A stretch of DNA of 64,000 nt from Bryobacterales bacterium (GTDB lineage: Bacteria > Acidobacteriota > Terriglobia > Bryobacterales > Bryobacteraceae), in the NCBI GenBank assembly GCA_020852175.1, contig JADZBH010000012.1, positions 159,487 through 223,486 on the forward strand. The letters are read 5' to 3'. Below are positions 9,363-18,235 of the stretch, piece by piece; position 1 is the stretch's first letter, and every line of letters starts with the position of its first letter. The position numbers were made by a program, and so were the translations under genes. Under the pieces are notes generated by a model, which saw nothing but the letters and a program-made list of their open reading frames with translations, did not search any database and had not been told where the DNA came from.

Positions 9363-10796
9363 CTACTCCTTTTTCTTCGCATTCCGGTAGGTTTCGCGCG
9401 CTTCCTTCATGATCGGTCCGTAGACAAGCTTGTCAAACGGCGGACAGCCCGAAGGGAACTGGCCCAGCGGGTGGTCCTTCTGCCTCATCAGAAATGTGCA
9501 ATAGGTGAGCGTCTTGCACACGCGCAGTTCCTCGAGTTCGCCATGGGTCATGACGTCGCGTGCGTAGTCGGGATAGCTGAGCACGTTGCGCCCCAACCCA
9601 AAGAACCGGATGTTGCCGTCGGCGATGTTGGCCGCGCCGGCGTTGATGGAGAACCGCTGCAACCAACTGTAGCCGGTGCCCACCATGGGCAGATCGGGAA
9701 AGGTATTTTGCAGCTCGCCCGCGATGCGGAAGTGGCGGTCCACTCCGAACAGCGGATGTTCGGGCGGTTCATAGTTGCCCTCGTCGGGCTTTTCAAAGGG
9801 ACGGCCGATGTGCGGGTTGTAATAGGGGCAGCCGAGCGAGACGTTCAACAGTTGCAGTCCCCAGCCCTTCATCAGGGCAATCACCTGCTTGGGCTCGGTG
9901 AGATCGTCTTCCAGGGGATTTTCAGGGTTCACCCCGTAGCCGTAGGGATACGGCGTTTCAAACGGCAGCGGCACGCCCCGCTTGGTCTCGGCGTCGGTGA
10001 CATAGGGGACGCCGTCGAAGACGCTCATGCGTGAACAATAGGTGACGCGGTCGCCGAACTCGGCCTTCCAGCGGTCGAAGATCTCCTTGATCACCCGCGT
10101 CCGGTTTTCGAGCGAGCCGCCGTAGCGCCCCGGCCTGGTCTTGGCGCCGAGCAGTTCGCTCAGCAGATAGCCATGGGTCACCTTCAGGTCGAAGGCGCGG
10201 AAGCCGGCGGCATAGGCCAGTTTCGCCCCTTCCAGAAAGGCGTCCGGCAGGCGGTCCAACTCGTCGTCGGTGATCGCCGGATAGTCGTCCGGCATGTGGA
10301 ACTTTCTGGCGATCAGCGGATTGTTATAGGCAATGATGCGTTCCGGCACCGAGTAGCGGCCCGAGTGGGTGAGTTGAATCGGAACCAGCACGTCGTCATC
10401 GCGGCCGTACTGCTCGCGATGCGTGCGCAGGATAAGGTCGTGGATGCGCGCGAAATCGCCCACGTTGCCCCTGGTGATCCAGAGTTGGCGCGTGTTGGCG
10501 CGGCCCTCCTGAACCACGGCGGTGGCCTCGAACCAGATCAGCTTCGAACCGCCGCGCCCGAACCGTTCGTAGCGGCGGTAGGTAAGTTCGTCAGGAGCGC
10601 CATCCAACCGGCCATCGCAGCCCTCCATGGGGTGGATGGCCATGGAGTTGCCCACACGGACCGGGCCCACCTGCACGGGCCGGCCCAACGCCTCCTGAAC
10701 CTTAACGACATCGGACTCCAAGCGCACGTGGCGCGCGCCCAGCTTTTCAACGCCCCGGCGGAGTTCGGTCAGCGTTCGATACGTGAAGTTTTTCAT
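9363..10796 (-). CDS. Old-yellow-enzyme family NADH:flavin oxidoreductase
   Basis: A 477-residue FMN TIM-barrel oxidoreductase of the old yellow enzyme family: N-S-M-A-I-H-P-M-E-G, an F-E-A-T-A-V segment, Q-L-T-H-S-G-R and H-G-Y-L-L-S-E-L-L are all in the expected order. It is longer than the simple OYE core (about 370 residues). The C-terminal tail has several Cys residues (C-K-T-L-T-Y-C and S-G-C-P-P-F-D), which recalls the Fe-S region of dienoyl-CoA-reductase-like members but is not a clear cluster motif. The ATG at 10796 has an AGGGAAAGGGA upstream. The upstream MFS gene overlaps its first 50 bases, so the two are probably one operon. Confidence 0.85.
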   Translation of the reverse strand: MKNFTYRTLTELRRGVEKLGARHVRLESDVVKVQEALGRPVQVGPVRVGNSMAIHPMEGCDGRLDGAPDELTYRRYERFGRGGSKLIWFEATAVVQEGRANTRQLWITRGNVGDFARIHDLILRTHREQYGRDDDVLVPIQLTHSGRYSVPERIIAYNNPLIARKFHMPDDYPAITDDELDRLPDAFLEGAKLAYAAGFRAFDLKVTHGYLLSELLGAKTRPGRYGGSLENRTRVIKEIFDRWKAEFGDRVTYCSRMSVFDGVPYVTDAETKRGVPLPFETPYPYGYGVNPENPLEDDLTEPKQVIALMKGWGLQLLNVSLGCPYYNPHIGRPFEKPDEGNYEPPEHPLFGVDRHFRIAGELQNTFPDLPMVGTGYSWLQRFSINAGAANIADGNIRFFGLGRNVLSYPDYARDVMTHGELEELRVCKTLTYCTFLMRQKDHPLGQFPSGCPPFDKLVYGPIMKEARETYRNAKKKE

Positions 10797-12030
10797 TTCC
10801 CTTTCCCTGCTTCGGCAGGAGCGCAATCGCAATGGCTCCTATAAATGCCGTTGCAAACACGGCCATGATCGCCTGAGGATAGGCTCCCACGGCTTCCTTA
10901 AGGCGTGCAATCAGGTTGGGGAACCAGAACTGCGAGATCGTGTCCGTAGGTAGAATGGCGGACATGGCGCGCGGGAGACTGGCCAGGCCGAACTGGTCGG
11001 CGGCCATCAGCGGAATCAACATGTAGTCGGCGCCCATGGCGAATCCAAAGACGAGTGCGAACAGATAGACAAAGCTGCTGGAACTGGGCGTAACCAGAAA
11101 CAGCGAAGGAATGGCGAGCGCCACCACCAGATAGGTGGCCAGCATGACTGCCTTTCGCGAGTAGCGGTCGGCGAGATAGCCGGCGAGCAGACGTCCGGCG
11201 ATACTGGCCCATAACACCCAGAATGAGGCGGTACTCCAGATCTCGTTGCGCGCCGCCTGCGTGGTGAAGCCTTGCTCCTCGAAGACGAATTTCATGTGGA
11301 AGTTGACGGCGGCGATGGAACCGATGGAAGCCGCGCTGCCCACCAGCAGATACCAGAACGAGGACTGGCGGAGCAGTTCGACGAACGTCTGGGACTTCAC
11401 CGGGTTCACGGCCCCGGCTTCCACCACGGGCGGATGGTCCTTGCCGTCGGGGAACTGGCCCACGTCCTCGGGCTTATCCTTCAGCAGGAACAGCGCGATG
11501 GGCCAGGCCAGCAGCAGCACGAACCCCATGTACTGGAGCGCCTCCGTGTACGGCATCTTCGAAGCCAGGTAGGGGCCGACTTTATTGCCGATGGAGCCGA
11601 CAATCGCCACCCCGACATAGGTGATGCCCATGGCCCGGCCCCGTTTTTCCTTGAACCAGTTGCTGATGATGATCTGGTGCGGAATGGGACCGGACAGGAA
11701 GTAGCCGACCATGTAGAGACACCAGGCGGCATAGTATTCCCACGTGTTGCCGCTGAGCCGCGCGAACCATTGAAAGGCGATGAAGGTCATTCCCGTGCCG
11801 ACGATGATGAGCAGGCGCGGACTGACCCTGGGCACGATGATCGGACCGGCCCAGATGGTGAGCAGCACGGCGATGGGAGCCCCCAGGGTGACAATCTGAA
11901 TGGGCCACTGGTGGTCGTCGCGGAAGTAGTCGAAAAAGAAAGCGATGTTGTAGTAAGGGAAGCCGGTGGAGACACCGAACGTAAGGAAGCACGCGGCGAC
12001 AATCCACCAGCCATAGAAGTTCTTTTTCAT
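10747..12030 (-). CDS. MFS transporter (OFA/MCT-like)
   Basis: A 427-residue major facilitator protein with about twelve hydrophobic segments. The N-terminal Y-G-W-W-I-V, the R-G-R-A-M-G-I in the loop after the third or fourth helix, and the overall pattern match oxalate/formate-antiporter or monocarboxylate-type carriers. The last 50 bases overlap the following old-yellow-enzyme gene in another frame, so uptake of a substrate for that enzyme is plausible. The substrate cannot be read from the sequence. There are 112 bases to the next gene upstream, with room for a promoter, but no convincing hexamers were found. Confidence 0.82.
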   Translation of the reverse strand: MKKNFYGWWIVAACFLTFGVSTGFPYYNIAFFFDYFRDDHQWPIQIVTLGAPIAVLLTIWAGPIIVPRVSPRLLIIVGTGMTFIAFQWFARLSGNTWEYYAAWCLYMVGYFLSGPIPHQIIISNWFKEKRGRAMGITYVGVAIVGSIGNKVGPYLASKMPYTEALQYMGFVLLLAWPIALFLLKDKPEDVGQFPDGKDHPPVVEAGAVNPVKSQTFVELLRQSSFWYLLVGSAASIGSIAAVNFHMKFVFEEQGFTTQAARNEIWSTASFWVLWASIAGRLLAGYLADRYSRKAVMLATYLVVALAIPSLFLVTPSSSSFVYLFALVFGFAMGADYMLIPLMAADQFGLASLPRAMSAILPTDTISQFWFPNLIARLKEAVGAYPQAIMAVFATAFIGAIAIALLPKQGKGNEKLHVSNADRTPPGR

Positions 12031-12142
12031 CGAAGGGGGAGCTCCCAGTGTGAGATAAGAACTTTACGTTATACCACGCGGGCGGGGTTCGGCCCGTGAA
12101 AATCGAAGCCGTTGGGCGCGGAAACCGGTCTGGCGGGCGGCT

Positions 12143-12829
12143 TCATCCTTCGATCACGGCGGCGGCGGCGGCATGCCCGCGAAGCAGCGCGAGGTCGAGC
12201 GCGGTTTGATTGTTCCCGGCGCGCGCCTCGCGGTCGGCGCCCTTCTCAATCAGCAGCCGCGCGATCTCCGCGTCGCCGCTCTGCGCGGCGGCATGCAGCG
12301 GCGTGAAGCCCCCCTGTTGGCGCGCGTTCGGGTTAGCGCCGCCTTCCAGCAGCGCTCGTACGATTTCCAGGTGGCGGCCCGCCGAGGCGGCGTGCAATGG
12401 CGTCACTTGCATGGGATTCTCGGCGGCCAGGTCGAGGTTGGCGCCGCGGTTGATCAGCCAGCGCGCCAACTCCACGTGGCCGAAAAAGCAGGCCAGCGCG
12501 AGCGGAGTGAAGCCATCGGGCGAGTGAGAGTCGATCATGCGCGGCACCTCGATCAGCAACTCCTCGACGCGCGCCTGCACGCCCGTGGCGCAGGCATCGT
12601 GCAATGTCAGAACCCGCGACCGGGAGAGCAGATAGCGAACGGCCTCTGGTTTCCGGTGGTACTGCGCCAGCAGCACGGCGCTTTGCCCCATCTCGTTGCG
12701 GTAGTCGATCAATTCGGGATGGGCGGTTAGCTGGCTCCTCAAACCGGCCACGTCGCCCGCGCGGGCGGCGTCGAGGAACGGTTCGCCGGGCGCGGCGTCA
12801 GGAATGAGGTCTTTGAACGGGGATCCCAT
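12143..12829 (-). CDS. Ankyrin-repeat protein
   Basis: A 228-residue protein consisting almost entirely of ankyrin repeats: repeated G-F-T-P-L-A/H-L-A, L-L-I-E-K-G-A-D and N-P-N-A-R units from about residue 60 to the end. There is no signal peptide, so it is probably cytoplasmic. The chosen ATG (12829) overlaps the end of the small upstream gene by 32 bases; an alternative ATG at 12877 lies further inside that gene. It is the third gene after the cobalamin riboswitch and may be co-transcribed with the receptor gene. A protein-protein interaction role is all that can be inferred. Confidence 0.75.
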   Translation of the reverse strand: MGSPFKDLIPDAAPGEPFLDAARAGDVAGLRSQLTAHPELIDYRNEMGQSAVLLAQYHRKPEAVRYLLSRSRVLTLHDACATGVQARVEELLIEVPRMIDSHSPDGFTPLALACFFGHVELARWLINRGANLDLAAENPMQVTPLHAASAGRHLEIVRALLEGGANPNARQQGGFTPLHAAAQSGDAEIARLLIEKGADREARAGNNQTALDLALLRGHAAAAAVIEG

Positions 12830-13019
12830 AACGGTGCAGATTGTGTTCCACTTGCGCCCCGGTGAGCCGCGAGGCATCGTATTCCACCGACAGCCGGCCC
12901 GGCGTCGCGCCGGGTTGCACGCGCGTCATGCCATAGACGCCGTGAATGGCGGCGATGCGTTGGAGCATGGCGTCGTCCAGAGGCCGCGGCAGATCGTAGT
13001 CGATCTGGATTTTCGTCAT
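12798..13019 (-). CDS. Small HMA-like ferredoxin-fold protein, unknown function
   Basis: A 73-residue protein. The pattern (short strand I-Q-I-D-Y, helix, I-H-G-V-Y-G-M, strand R-L-S-V-E-Y-D, helix, Y-G-I-P-V) fits the beta-alpha-beta-beta-alpha-beta ferredoxin-like fold of heavy-metal-associated domains, but the metal-binding C-x-x-C is absent. It starts 30 bases after the TonB receptor gene ends (13049) and overlaps the ankyrin gene start. The ATG at 13019 is preferred to the upstream ATG at 13082, which would extend it inside the receptor gene. Function is unknown; position suggests co-regulation by cobalamin. Confidence 0.65.
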   Translation of the reverse strand: MTKIQIDYDLPRPLDDAMLQRIAAIHGVYGMTRVQPGATPGRLSVEYDASRLTGAQVEHNLHRYGIPVQRPHS

Positions 13020-13048
13020 TTCATTGGCCAGCGTATCATGCGGGCGGT

Positions 13049-15403
13049 CTAAAAGAGCACGCGCAACCCGCCAATGGCCCACGTCCTGGGGTTGCGGAAA
13101 CCGTCCTCGTAGTAGGTGCGGTTCAGGAGGTTGTCCACGCGGGCGAAGAACTGGAGCCGGCGCGTTTCCATGAGGGGCACCGTGTAGGAGGCCGACACGT
13201 CGGCCTTCACCGGACCCGCGAAGGAGAAGGGCCGGCTGCCGTTCAGGAAGAAGGGGTACAGGTAGCCGGACGCGGCGAACAGATCGAAGGTCACATCCAG
13301 CCGCTTCGTTACGGCATGCGTGGCCGTGAAGGTTGCCATATGATCCGAGACGCGGATGGTGCGCAGCGAGCCGTTCAGCAGGGTGGAGTTCCGCTCGTCG
13401 GCATTCGTGAAGGTGTAGCTGGCCGACAGGCGCGTGCCCCGGCGCGGGTTGGCCTCCAGCGCCAGTTCCACGCCGCGCGAAAGCCCGCCACCCGTGTTGC
13501 GGTAGCCTCCGAAACGGCCGTACGGATCGGTTCCGGGCACGATGACGCCCGAAAAGTCGAATGCGATCACCTGTTGCAAGCGCGTGTAGAAGTAAGTTCC
13601 CGAGACGCGGACCTTTGACCCGGCGAAATACTGGTCGAGCCCGGCATCGAAGCTGAGCGAACGTTCGGGCGCAAGGCGGGGATCGCCATAGGGACTGAAG
13701 AAGCCGCCATAGAACGACGTGCCGAAGCGCTCATACAACGTGGGCGACCGGTAGGCGTTGCCGAAGTGCGAGCGGAGCTTCGTGCCCGAGGATGGCACGA
13801 AGTAGCTGAGCGCGATGTCGCCCGTATAGGCGTTGGGCGGGTTCGTGATGGCGGCGCCCGCGTAGCTGGGGAAGCCGCCTTCGAAGACGGGCCGGTCGAG
13901 ACTGAACCGTTGCATGCGCCCGGAGAACGAAATCTGCAGACGGTCCGTCAGAAGACGCATCTGTTGTTGGGCAAACAGGGCATGGCTGGCCTGGGAGATG
14001 CGCGTGCGCGCATAGACGCCGCCCGCCGCCGCCGGGTTCTCCTCCCGCGAGCGGTTATCGAACCGTTCGCGCTCGAATTCATAGCCTAGGCTCAGCTGGC
14101 GCGTGCCGCCCAGCGAGAAATCGCCGCGCGCGCCCCCCGTATCGATCCGGCCGTCGAAGAGGTTGTTGTTGGCGAAGGCGGGCTGAAAGCCGCCGCCGAG
14201 AGGACCGTCCCGGTTGTCGCGCGAGGAGGTGAAGCCGTGATAGTAGCCACGCAGCGACGAACCCGGCGCCAGTTGGCGGGTAAGCGTGAAAAGCCCCGCG
14301 AAGAAGCGTGCATGACGGCTCGAATCGGGGTCGTTCAACTGCGGCGTGAAGGTAACCGAGGGCACGGCGGCGACAATGCCCGAACCGGGTACGGAGGCGG
14401 AGAACATGGCCGCCGGGCTGACATTCAGTCCGGCATAGCTGCCCGTGGCGAAAACGCGTCCGCCCAGCGTTGAGCGCGAGCCCAGGCGGTACTGCGCCGA
14501 GCCCTGCATGCCCGTGTTGCGCACACGGTCGTCGCCGTCCATTCCACGCATGACGTTCAAATGCGTGACGCCGGCCGAATAGAGGAAGCGGTTGTCCCAC
14601 AGCCCGCCGGCCATGCGCGTGACACCGCGGAAGTAGCCCAAACCGCCCCCTTCCACCGATACCTCGCCATGAAGCGGGCCGCCGCCCTGATCCGTCACCA
14701 GGTTGGCGACGCCGCCAATGGCGTTGGTGCCGTACAGCGACGAGCCTGAACCGCGCAGCACCTCGACACGCTCGGAGTTCAGCACCAGCAGGTCTCCCAG
14801 GAAACCCGTGGCGTCGCCCTGGGGCGCGCTGACGTCGCGGAAGCGGTAGCCGTCGATCAGGATCGAGGAGTCAAAGGCGCGTCCGCCGCGCATGTGAATG
14901 CGGGTCAGCGAACCCGGCCCGCCCAACTGCTGCACGCGCACGCCCGGCGTCTGGCGCAGCGCCTCGGGAATGGAGAACTCGGCACGCTCGCGCATCTGCA
15001 GGGCGCTGATCCGGTCCGAAGACTTGGAGATCTCGTCGATGGGCGCCAGGGCGCCCGTTTCGGTCACGGTCAACTGCGTTTCCACGGCGTTCAGGCTCAA
15101 CTGAAGCGGGCGGTCCAGCGGTTCGCCGCGCAGGGCGACACGTTCGGGCCTGGCCTCGGCGAAGCCTTCCCGGCGCGCCGTCAGCCAGTAGTCTCCCGGC
15201 GAGAGGTTCGTCAGCGTGTAGAGACCGCCTTCGTCCGAGGTGGCTACCGCGGCTATCGAACCGCTGGGCCGCAACAGCACGGCCTGGGCTCCGGCCAGCG
15301 CGGCGCCCGAGGGATCCGAGATGTGTCCGGTAATCGTAAGCGGCGCTGCCTCGGCGGCAGCGAATGAAAGGAGAAATAGAGTGAGTGCGTGTGTGGTTCG
15401 CAT
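13049..15403 (-). CDS. btuB: TonB-dependent receptor, probable vitamin B12 transporter
   Basis: A 784-residue outer-membrane receptor. After a signal peptide there is a carboxypeptidase-regulatory-like beta domain (about residues 22-100, ending near L-S-P-G-D-Y-W-L-T-A-R-R-E-G), then a TonB plug (P-E-A-L-R-Q-T-P-G-V, M-R-G-G-R, S-S-L-Y-G-T-N-A-I-G-G-V) and a 22-strand-type barrel that ends in a C-terminal aromatic residue (V-L-F). The gene lies directly behind a cobalamin riboswitch, which is the main reason for calling it a B12 receptor. The ATG at 15403 has a GGGG upstream. The frame extends upstream to 15487 only because the riboswitch happens to be open; that extension is not coding. Confidence 0.85.
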   Translation of the reverse strand: MRTTHALTLFLLSFAAAEAAPLTITGHISDPSGAALAGAQAVLLRPSGSIAAVATSDEGGLYTLTNLSPGDYWLTARREGFAEARPERVALRGEPLDRPLQLSLNAVETQLTVTETGALAPIDEISKSSDRISALQMRERAEFSIPEALRQTPGVRVQQLGGPGSLTRIHMRGGRAFDSSILIDGYRFRDVSAPQGDATGFLGDLLVLNSERVEVLRGSGSSLYGTNAIGGVANLVTDQGGGPLHGEVSVEGGGLGYFRGVTRMAGGLWDNRFLYSAGVTHLNVMRGMDGDDRVRNTGMQGSAQYRLGSRSTLGGRVFATGSYAGLNVSPAAMFSASVPGSGIVAAVPSVTFTPQLNDPDSSRHARFFAGLFTLTRQLAPGSSLRGYYHGFTSSRDNRDGPLGGGFQPAFANNNLFDGRIDTGGARGDFSLGGTRQLSLGYEFERERFDNRSREENPAAAGGVYARTRISQASHALFAQQQMRLLTDRLQISFSGRMQRFSLDRPVFEGGFPSYAGAAITNPPNAYTGDIALSYFVPSSGTKLRSHFGNAYRSPTLYERFGTSFYGGFFSPYGDPRLAPERSLSFDAGLDQYFAGSKVRVSGTYFYTRLQQVIAFDFSGVIVPGTDPYGRFGGYRNTGGGLSRGVELALEANPRRGTRLSASYTFTNADERNSTLLNGSLRTIRVSDHMATFTATHAVTKRLDVTFDLFAASGYLYPFFLNGSRPFSFAGPVKADVSASYTVPLMETRRLQFFARVDNLLNRTYYEDGFRNPRTWAIGGLRVLF

Positions 15404-15431
15404 GTCCCCTGCCCTAGAAGGTTCATGAAGT

Positions 15432-15455
15432 CTGGCGGGCATGAGCCCACCCGCC
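15432..15455 (-). promoter_or_regulatory. Hairpin between cobalamin riboswitch and btuB start
   Basis: On the minus strand GGCGGG and CCCGCC can pair across a short loop just after the riboswitch and about 30 bases before the ATG. No T-run follows, so it is not a simple intrinsic terminator; a role in controlling ribosome access is possible but unproven. Confidence 0.35.
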
Positions 15456-15622
15456 TCCGGCAGGTCTTCGGACTCGCGGGCATACAACCTACTAACCCCG
15501 GCTTCCCAGGCCGGCTCACCTTTTCAGGAGCCCGGCCCAGTGCCATGTTGGGGCGTTCGTTCCCGCTTACCGCTGCTGGGCAGTCCCGGATTCACACCGG
15601 GTTCCCTTTTGGCGCACCCTGA
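15455..15622 (-). ncRNA. Cobalamin riboswitch
   Basis: Read on the minus strand, this region has the conserved parts of the adenosylcobalamin riboswitch in order: GGTG-C-GAATCC-GGG, CTGCCC-A-GCAGCGGTAA, GCACTG, an AGCCGGC-CTGGGAAG-CCGG stem, and the terminal AGTCCGAAGACCTGCC box. It sits between the promoter side and the ATG of the TonB receptor (15403). A further GGCGGG/CCCGCC stem lies between the aptamer and the start codon and may be part of the expression platform. Boundaries are approximate to within about 10 bases. Confidence 0.93.
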
Positions 15623-15787
15623 CGGGCCGCGCACCGGAAGCACTTCCTACAGTACGCGGTGCGACGGGGGAGAGTCAATGGGAGGGTGTAGCGGGAGCCG
15701 AAGCAAGCCAGACGCCTGAGGCAGCGGCTCAGGTGAATCCCTGATGTCGAAATGCCGTACGATCGCCGATCTCATAGGAGGAAAGTC

Positions 15788-16696
15788 ATGGGTTCACACG
15801 GCATTGCAGCGTCGGAGCGGGGAGCTGGCGTCACCGAAGGCGCCTGGCACGACTATGTCGCGCTGTTGCGGCCGCGCGAATGGATTAAAAACCTGTTCGT
15901 GCTGGCGCCTCTGCTGTTTTCGGGTAAATTTCGCGATCCGGAGGCGGTGAAGGCCGGTCTTCTGGCGGCGTTTGTTTTCTGTGTCGTCTCTTCGACCACC
16001 TACGTCTGGAACGATTTGTGCGACCGGAACGACGACGCCATGCACCCGGTGAAACGGCATACGCGGGCCATCGCGGCGGGCCGCATTTCGGTGAGCGCGG
16101 GACGAGCCTACCTGGTGGTTCTTCTGCTGGTGACGGCGGCCCTGCTCTACCTTCTGCCGGCCGTGGTGCCCTCGGTTCTTGCCTACCTGATCCTGCAAAC
16201 GGCCTATGGGTTGCTGCTGCGGCAGGTGCCGGTGCTCGACCTGTTCGCCATCGCCATCGGTTTTCTTTTCCGCCTGATGGCGGGCAGCGCGGCCCTTGGC
16301 GTCGCCAGTTCGTCGTGGATGTTCCTGGTCACGGCGCCGTTTGCCCTCTATCTTGCCTCGAACCGCCGCATGACGGAGTTGCACTCATCCGGAAACCAGG
16401 CGCGGCTCACCTTGCAGCGCTACGACGAACAGACGCTCGAATTCTTCTCACAAACGAGCGCTCTCGCCATGGCCATCTTTTATGTGCTGTATACCGTGCT
16501 GCAACGCCCTGAGTTGCTGCACACCTCGCTATTCGTCTTCCTGGGCCTGTTCCGCTATCGCTATGCGACACGCCGCGATCCGGCGCTGGAGACCCCGGCG
16601 GAAATCCTGTGGGGAGACAAATTGCTGCTCGGCATCCTCCTGGTCTGGGTGATCGACTGCGCTGTCGTGCTGTATCTCTTCCCGCCCCAGCTCTGA
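15788..16696 (+). CDS. UbiA-family prenyltransferase, DPPR-synthase-like
   Basis: A 302-residue membrane protein with about eight helices. The N-D-L-C-D-R-N-D-D-A-M-H-P-V-K-R motif followed by T-R-A-I-A-A-G-R matches the N-D-x-x-D-x-x-x-D-x-x-H-P-x-K-R signature of decaprenyl-phosphate phosphoribosyltransferases within the UbiA superfamily. A second Asp-containing loop (Q-V-P-V-L-D-L-F-A-I) is also present. The start at 15788 is preferred over 15752 because it has a perfect AGGAGGA Shine-Dalgarno six bases upstream. In mycobacteria this enzyme makes the arabinose donor precursor, but a DprE1/DprE2 pair is not in this window, so the product here is not certain. Confidence 0.78.
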   Translation: MGSHGIAASERGAGVTEGAWHDYVALLRPREWIKNLFVLAPLLFSGKFRDPEAVKAGLLAAFVFCVVSSTTYVWNDLCDRNDDAMHPVKRHTRAIAAGRISVSAGRAYLVVLLLVTAALLYLLPAVVPSVLAYLILQTAYGLLLRQVPVLDLFAIAIGFLFRLMAGSAALGVASSSWMFLVTAPFALYLASNRRMTELHSSGNQARLTLQRYDEQTLEFFSQTSALAMAIFYVLYTVLQRPELLHTSLFVFLGLFRYRYATRRDPALETPAEILWGDKLLLGILLVWVIDCAVVLYLFPPQL

Positions 16697-16824
16697 GGGG
16701 ATCTGCCTGAGCTACTCGATTAAGGCGGCATAAAGACGAATACGGCGAAGGCCGATCCGCCTGCATCCGTCATTTCGGGCCGGTTCCCGCCGGACAGCGT
16801 AACGATTCGCCGGAGCGTATCGCC

Positions 16825-16853
16825 TTTTCCTGCGGCATTCCGTTTAGTATGCT
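16825..16853 (+). promoter_or_regulatory. Possible promoter for the membrane-fusion protein gene
   Basis: TATGCT at 16848 with TTTTCC 17 bases upstream, 26 bases before the ATG at 16879. The -35 is weak, so this is a low-confidence call. Confidence 0.25.
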
Positions 16854-16878
16854 GTAGGAGCGTCGAGGCACAGAAACT

Positions 16879-18216
16879 ATGTCCGCAATTGGTAAGCCGC
16901 AGCCGAGTATCCCAGAGGCGGGTCAACCGCCGGTTCCCGCAGCGCCGGCGCCTCCGGAGGGAGGTGGCGCGGGTAAATGGATCGCCGGGTTGGTCCTGCT
17001 GGCGCTCATCGCGGGCGGCGCCTATCTTTGGCAGCGCAGAGGCGAGGCGGCCAAACAGCAGGCGGCAACCATCACGCTTGTGCGGACCGCCAAGGTGGAG
17101 ACCGGCAATCTGGAATCCACGATGCGGTTGACGGGGCAGACCTCGTCGCTCAAATCGGTTAACGTGATCGCGCCCAAGCTGACCGGTCCCGAATCGGGCC
17201 GGGAGTTAATTATCCTCTTCATGGTTCCCTCGGGCACGCGCGTGAAGTCGGGGCAGGTGGTGGCGCGCATCGACGGACAGTCCTTGAAAGATCACGTCGA
17301 CGACGTGAACGACGATGTGCAAAAGGCCGATTCCGACATTCGCAAGCGCAAGGCCGAGCAGGCGATCGACTTTGAAAACCTGATGCAAACGGTGCGCGTG
17401 GCCAAGGCGACGCTGGACAAGGCGACCCTGGAGCGCAAAGGCGGCGAGACGCGCACGGTGATCGACCAGGAGTTGTTGAAACTCTCCGAGGAGGAGGCCG
17501 AGGCGCAATACCGCGAGCGTTTGAAGGACATCGATCAGAAAAAGATCGTCCATGCGTCGGAGTTGAAGATCCTGGAGTTCACCCGCGACCGGCACACGCG
17601 CCACCGCGACAGGCACGCGGCCGACGTGGAGAAGTTCACGATTCGCGCCACGATGGACGGTCTGGCGGTTTCCCAGCCGATTTTCCGCAGCGGCGAGTGG
17701 GCCACCATCCAGCAGGGCGATCAGGTGTACCCCGGCCAGTTGTTCATGAAGATTGTCACGCCGGAGAAGATGCAGGTGGAGGCCACCATCAATCAGACCG
17801 AAAGCGAGCACTTCCGCGTGGGCCAGCAGGCGCGCGTGGGCATTGACGCTTTCCCCGGCCTGACCCTGCCAGGCAAGATTTACAGCATCAGCGCCATCGC
17901 CGCCGGAGGCTTCCGGCAGAACAACTACATCCGCACCATCCCGGTGCGCATTGAGATCGACGGCAGCGATCCGCGCCTGATCCCGGATCTCTCCGGAAGC
18001 GTCGATGTAATTCTCGGCAATCTGGCGAACGTCACCAAGATCCCGCGCGCCGCCCTGCAGGGCGGCGACGGCTCCAACTTTGTCTATGTGAAGAAGGGCC
18101 AGGGCTGGGAGCGGCGTCCAGTGACGCTGGGCGCCTCCAACGCGACGCACATCGCCGTGGAGAGCGGCGTGAACGCCGGCGAGGAAGTGGCGCTCGAACG
18201 GCCGCGTAACATCTGA
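16879..18216 (+). CDS. Membrane-fusion (HlyD/RND adaptor) protein
   Basis: A 445-residue protein with an N-terminal Pro-rich segment, one membrane anchor (about residues 33-50, I-A-G-L-V-L-L-A-L-I), a biotinyl-like strand region (S-G-T-R-V-K-S-G-Q-V-V-A-R-I-D-G), a long charged coiled-coil hairpin (about residues 130-240) and a beta-barrel plus C-terminal domain ending K-I-P-R-A-A-L-Q-G-G. This is the periplasmic adaptor of tripartite efflux or ABC macrolide-type exporters. No permease or outer-membrane partner is adjacent, so its transport partner is outside the window or elsewhere. Confidence 0.82.
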   Translation: MSAIGKPQPSIPEAGQPPVPAAPAPPEGGGAGKWIAGLVLLALIAGGAYLWQRRGEAAKQQAATITLVRTAKVETGNLESTMRLTGQTSSLKSVNVIAPKLTGPESGRELIILFMVPSGTRVKSGQVVARIDGQSLKDHVDDVNDDVQKADSDIRKRKAEQAIDFENLMQTVRVAKATLDKATLERKGGETRTVIDQELLKLSEEEAEAQYRERLKDIDQKKIVHASELKILEFTRDRHTRHRDRHAADVEKFTIRATMDGLAVSQPIFRSGEWATIQQGDQVYPGQLFMKIVTPEKMQVEATINQTESEHFRVGQQARVGIDAFPGLTLPGKIYSISAIAAGGFRQNNYIRTIPVRIEIDGSDPRLIPDLSGSVDVILGNLANVTKIPRAALQGGDGSNFVYVKKGQGWERRPVTLGASNATHIAVESGVNAGEEVALERPRNI

Positions 18217-18235
18217 TAAGCGCACCGCGGCGCGT

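Noticed and set aside
15404..15487. N-terminal extension of the TonB receptor frame
   Set aside because: It translates the cobalamin riboswitch itself; the real start at 15403 gives a signal peptide.
15713..15733. CCTGAG/CTCAGG hairpin before the UbiA-family gene
   Set aside because: Six base pairs with no T-run and no match to a known riboswitch; too little to call.
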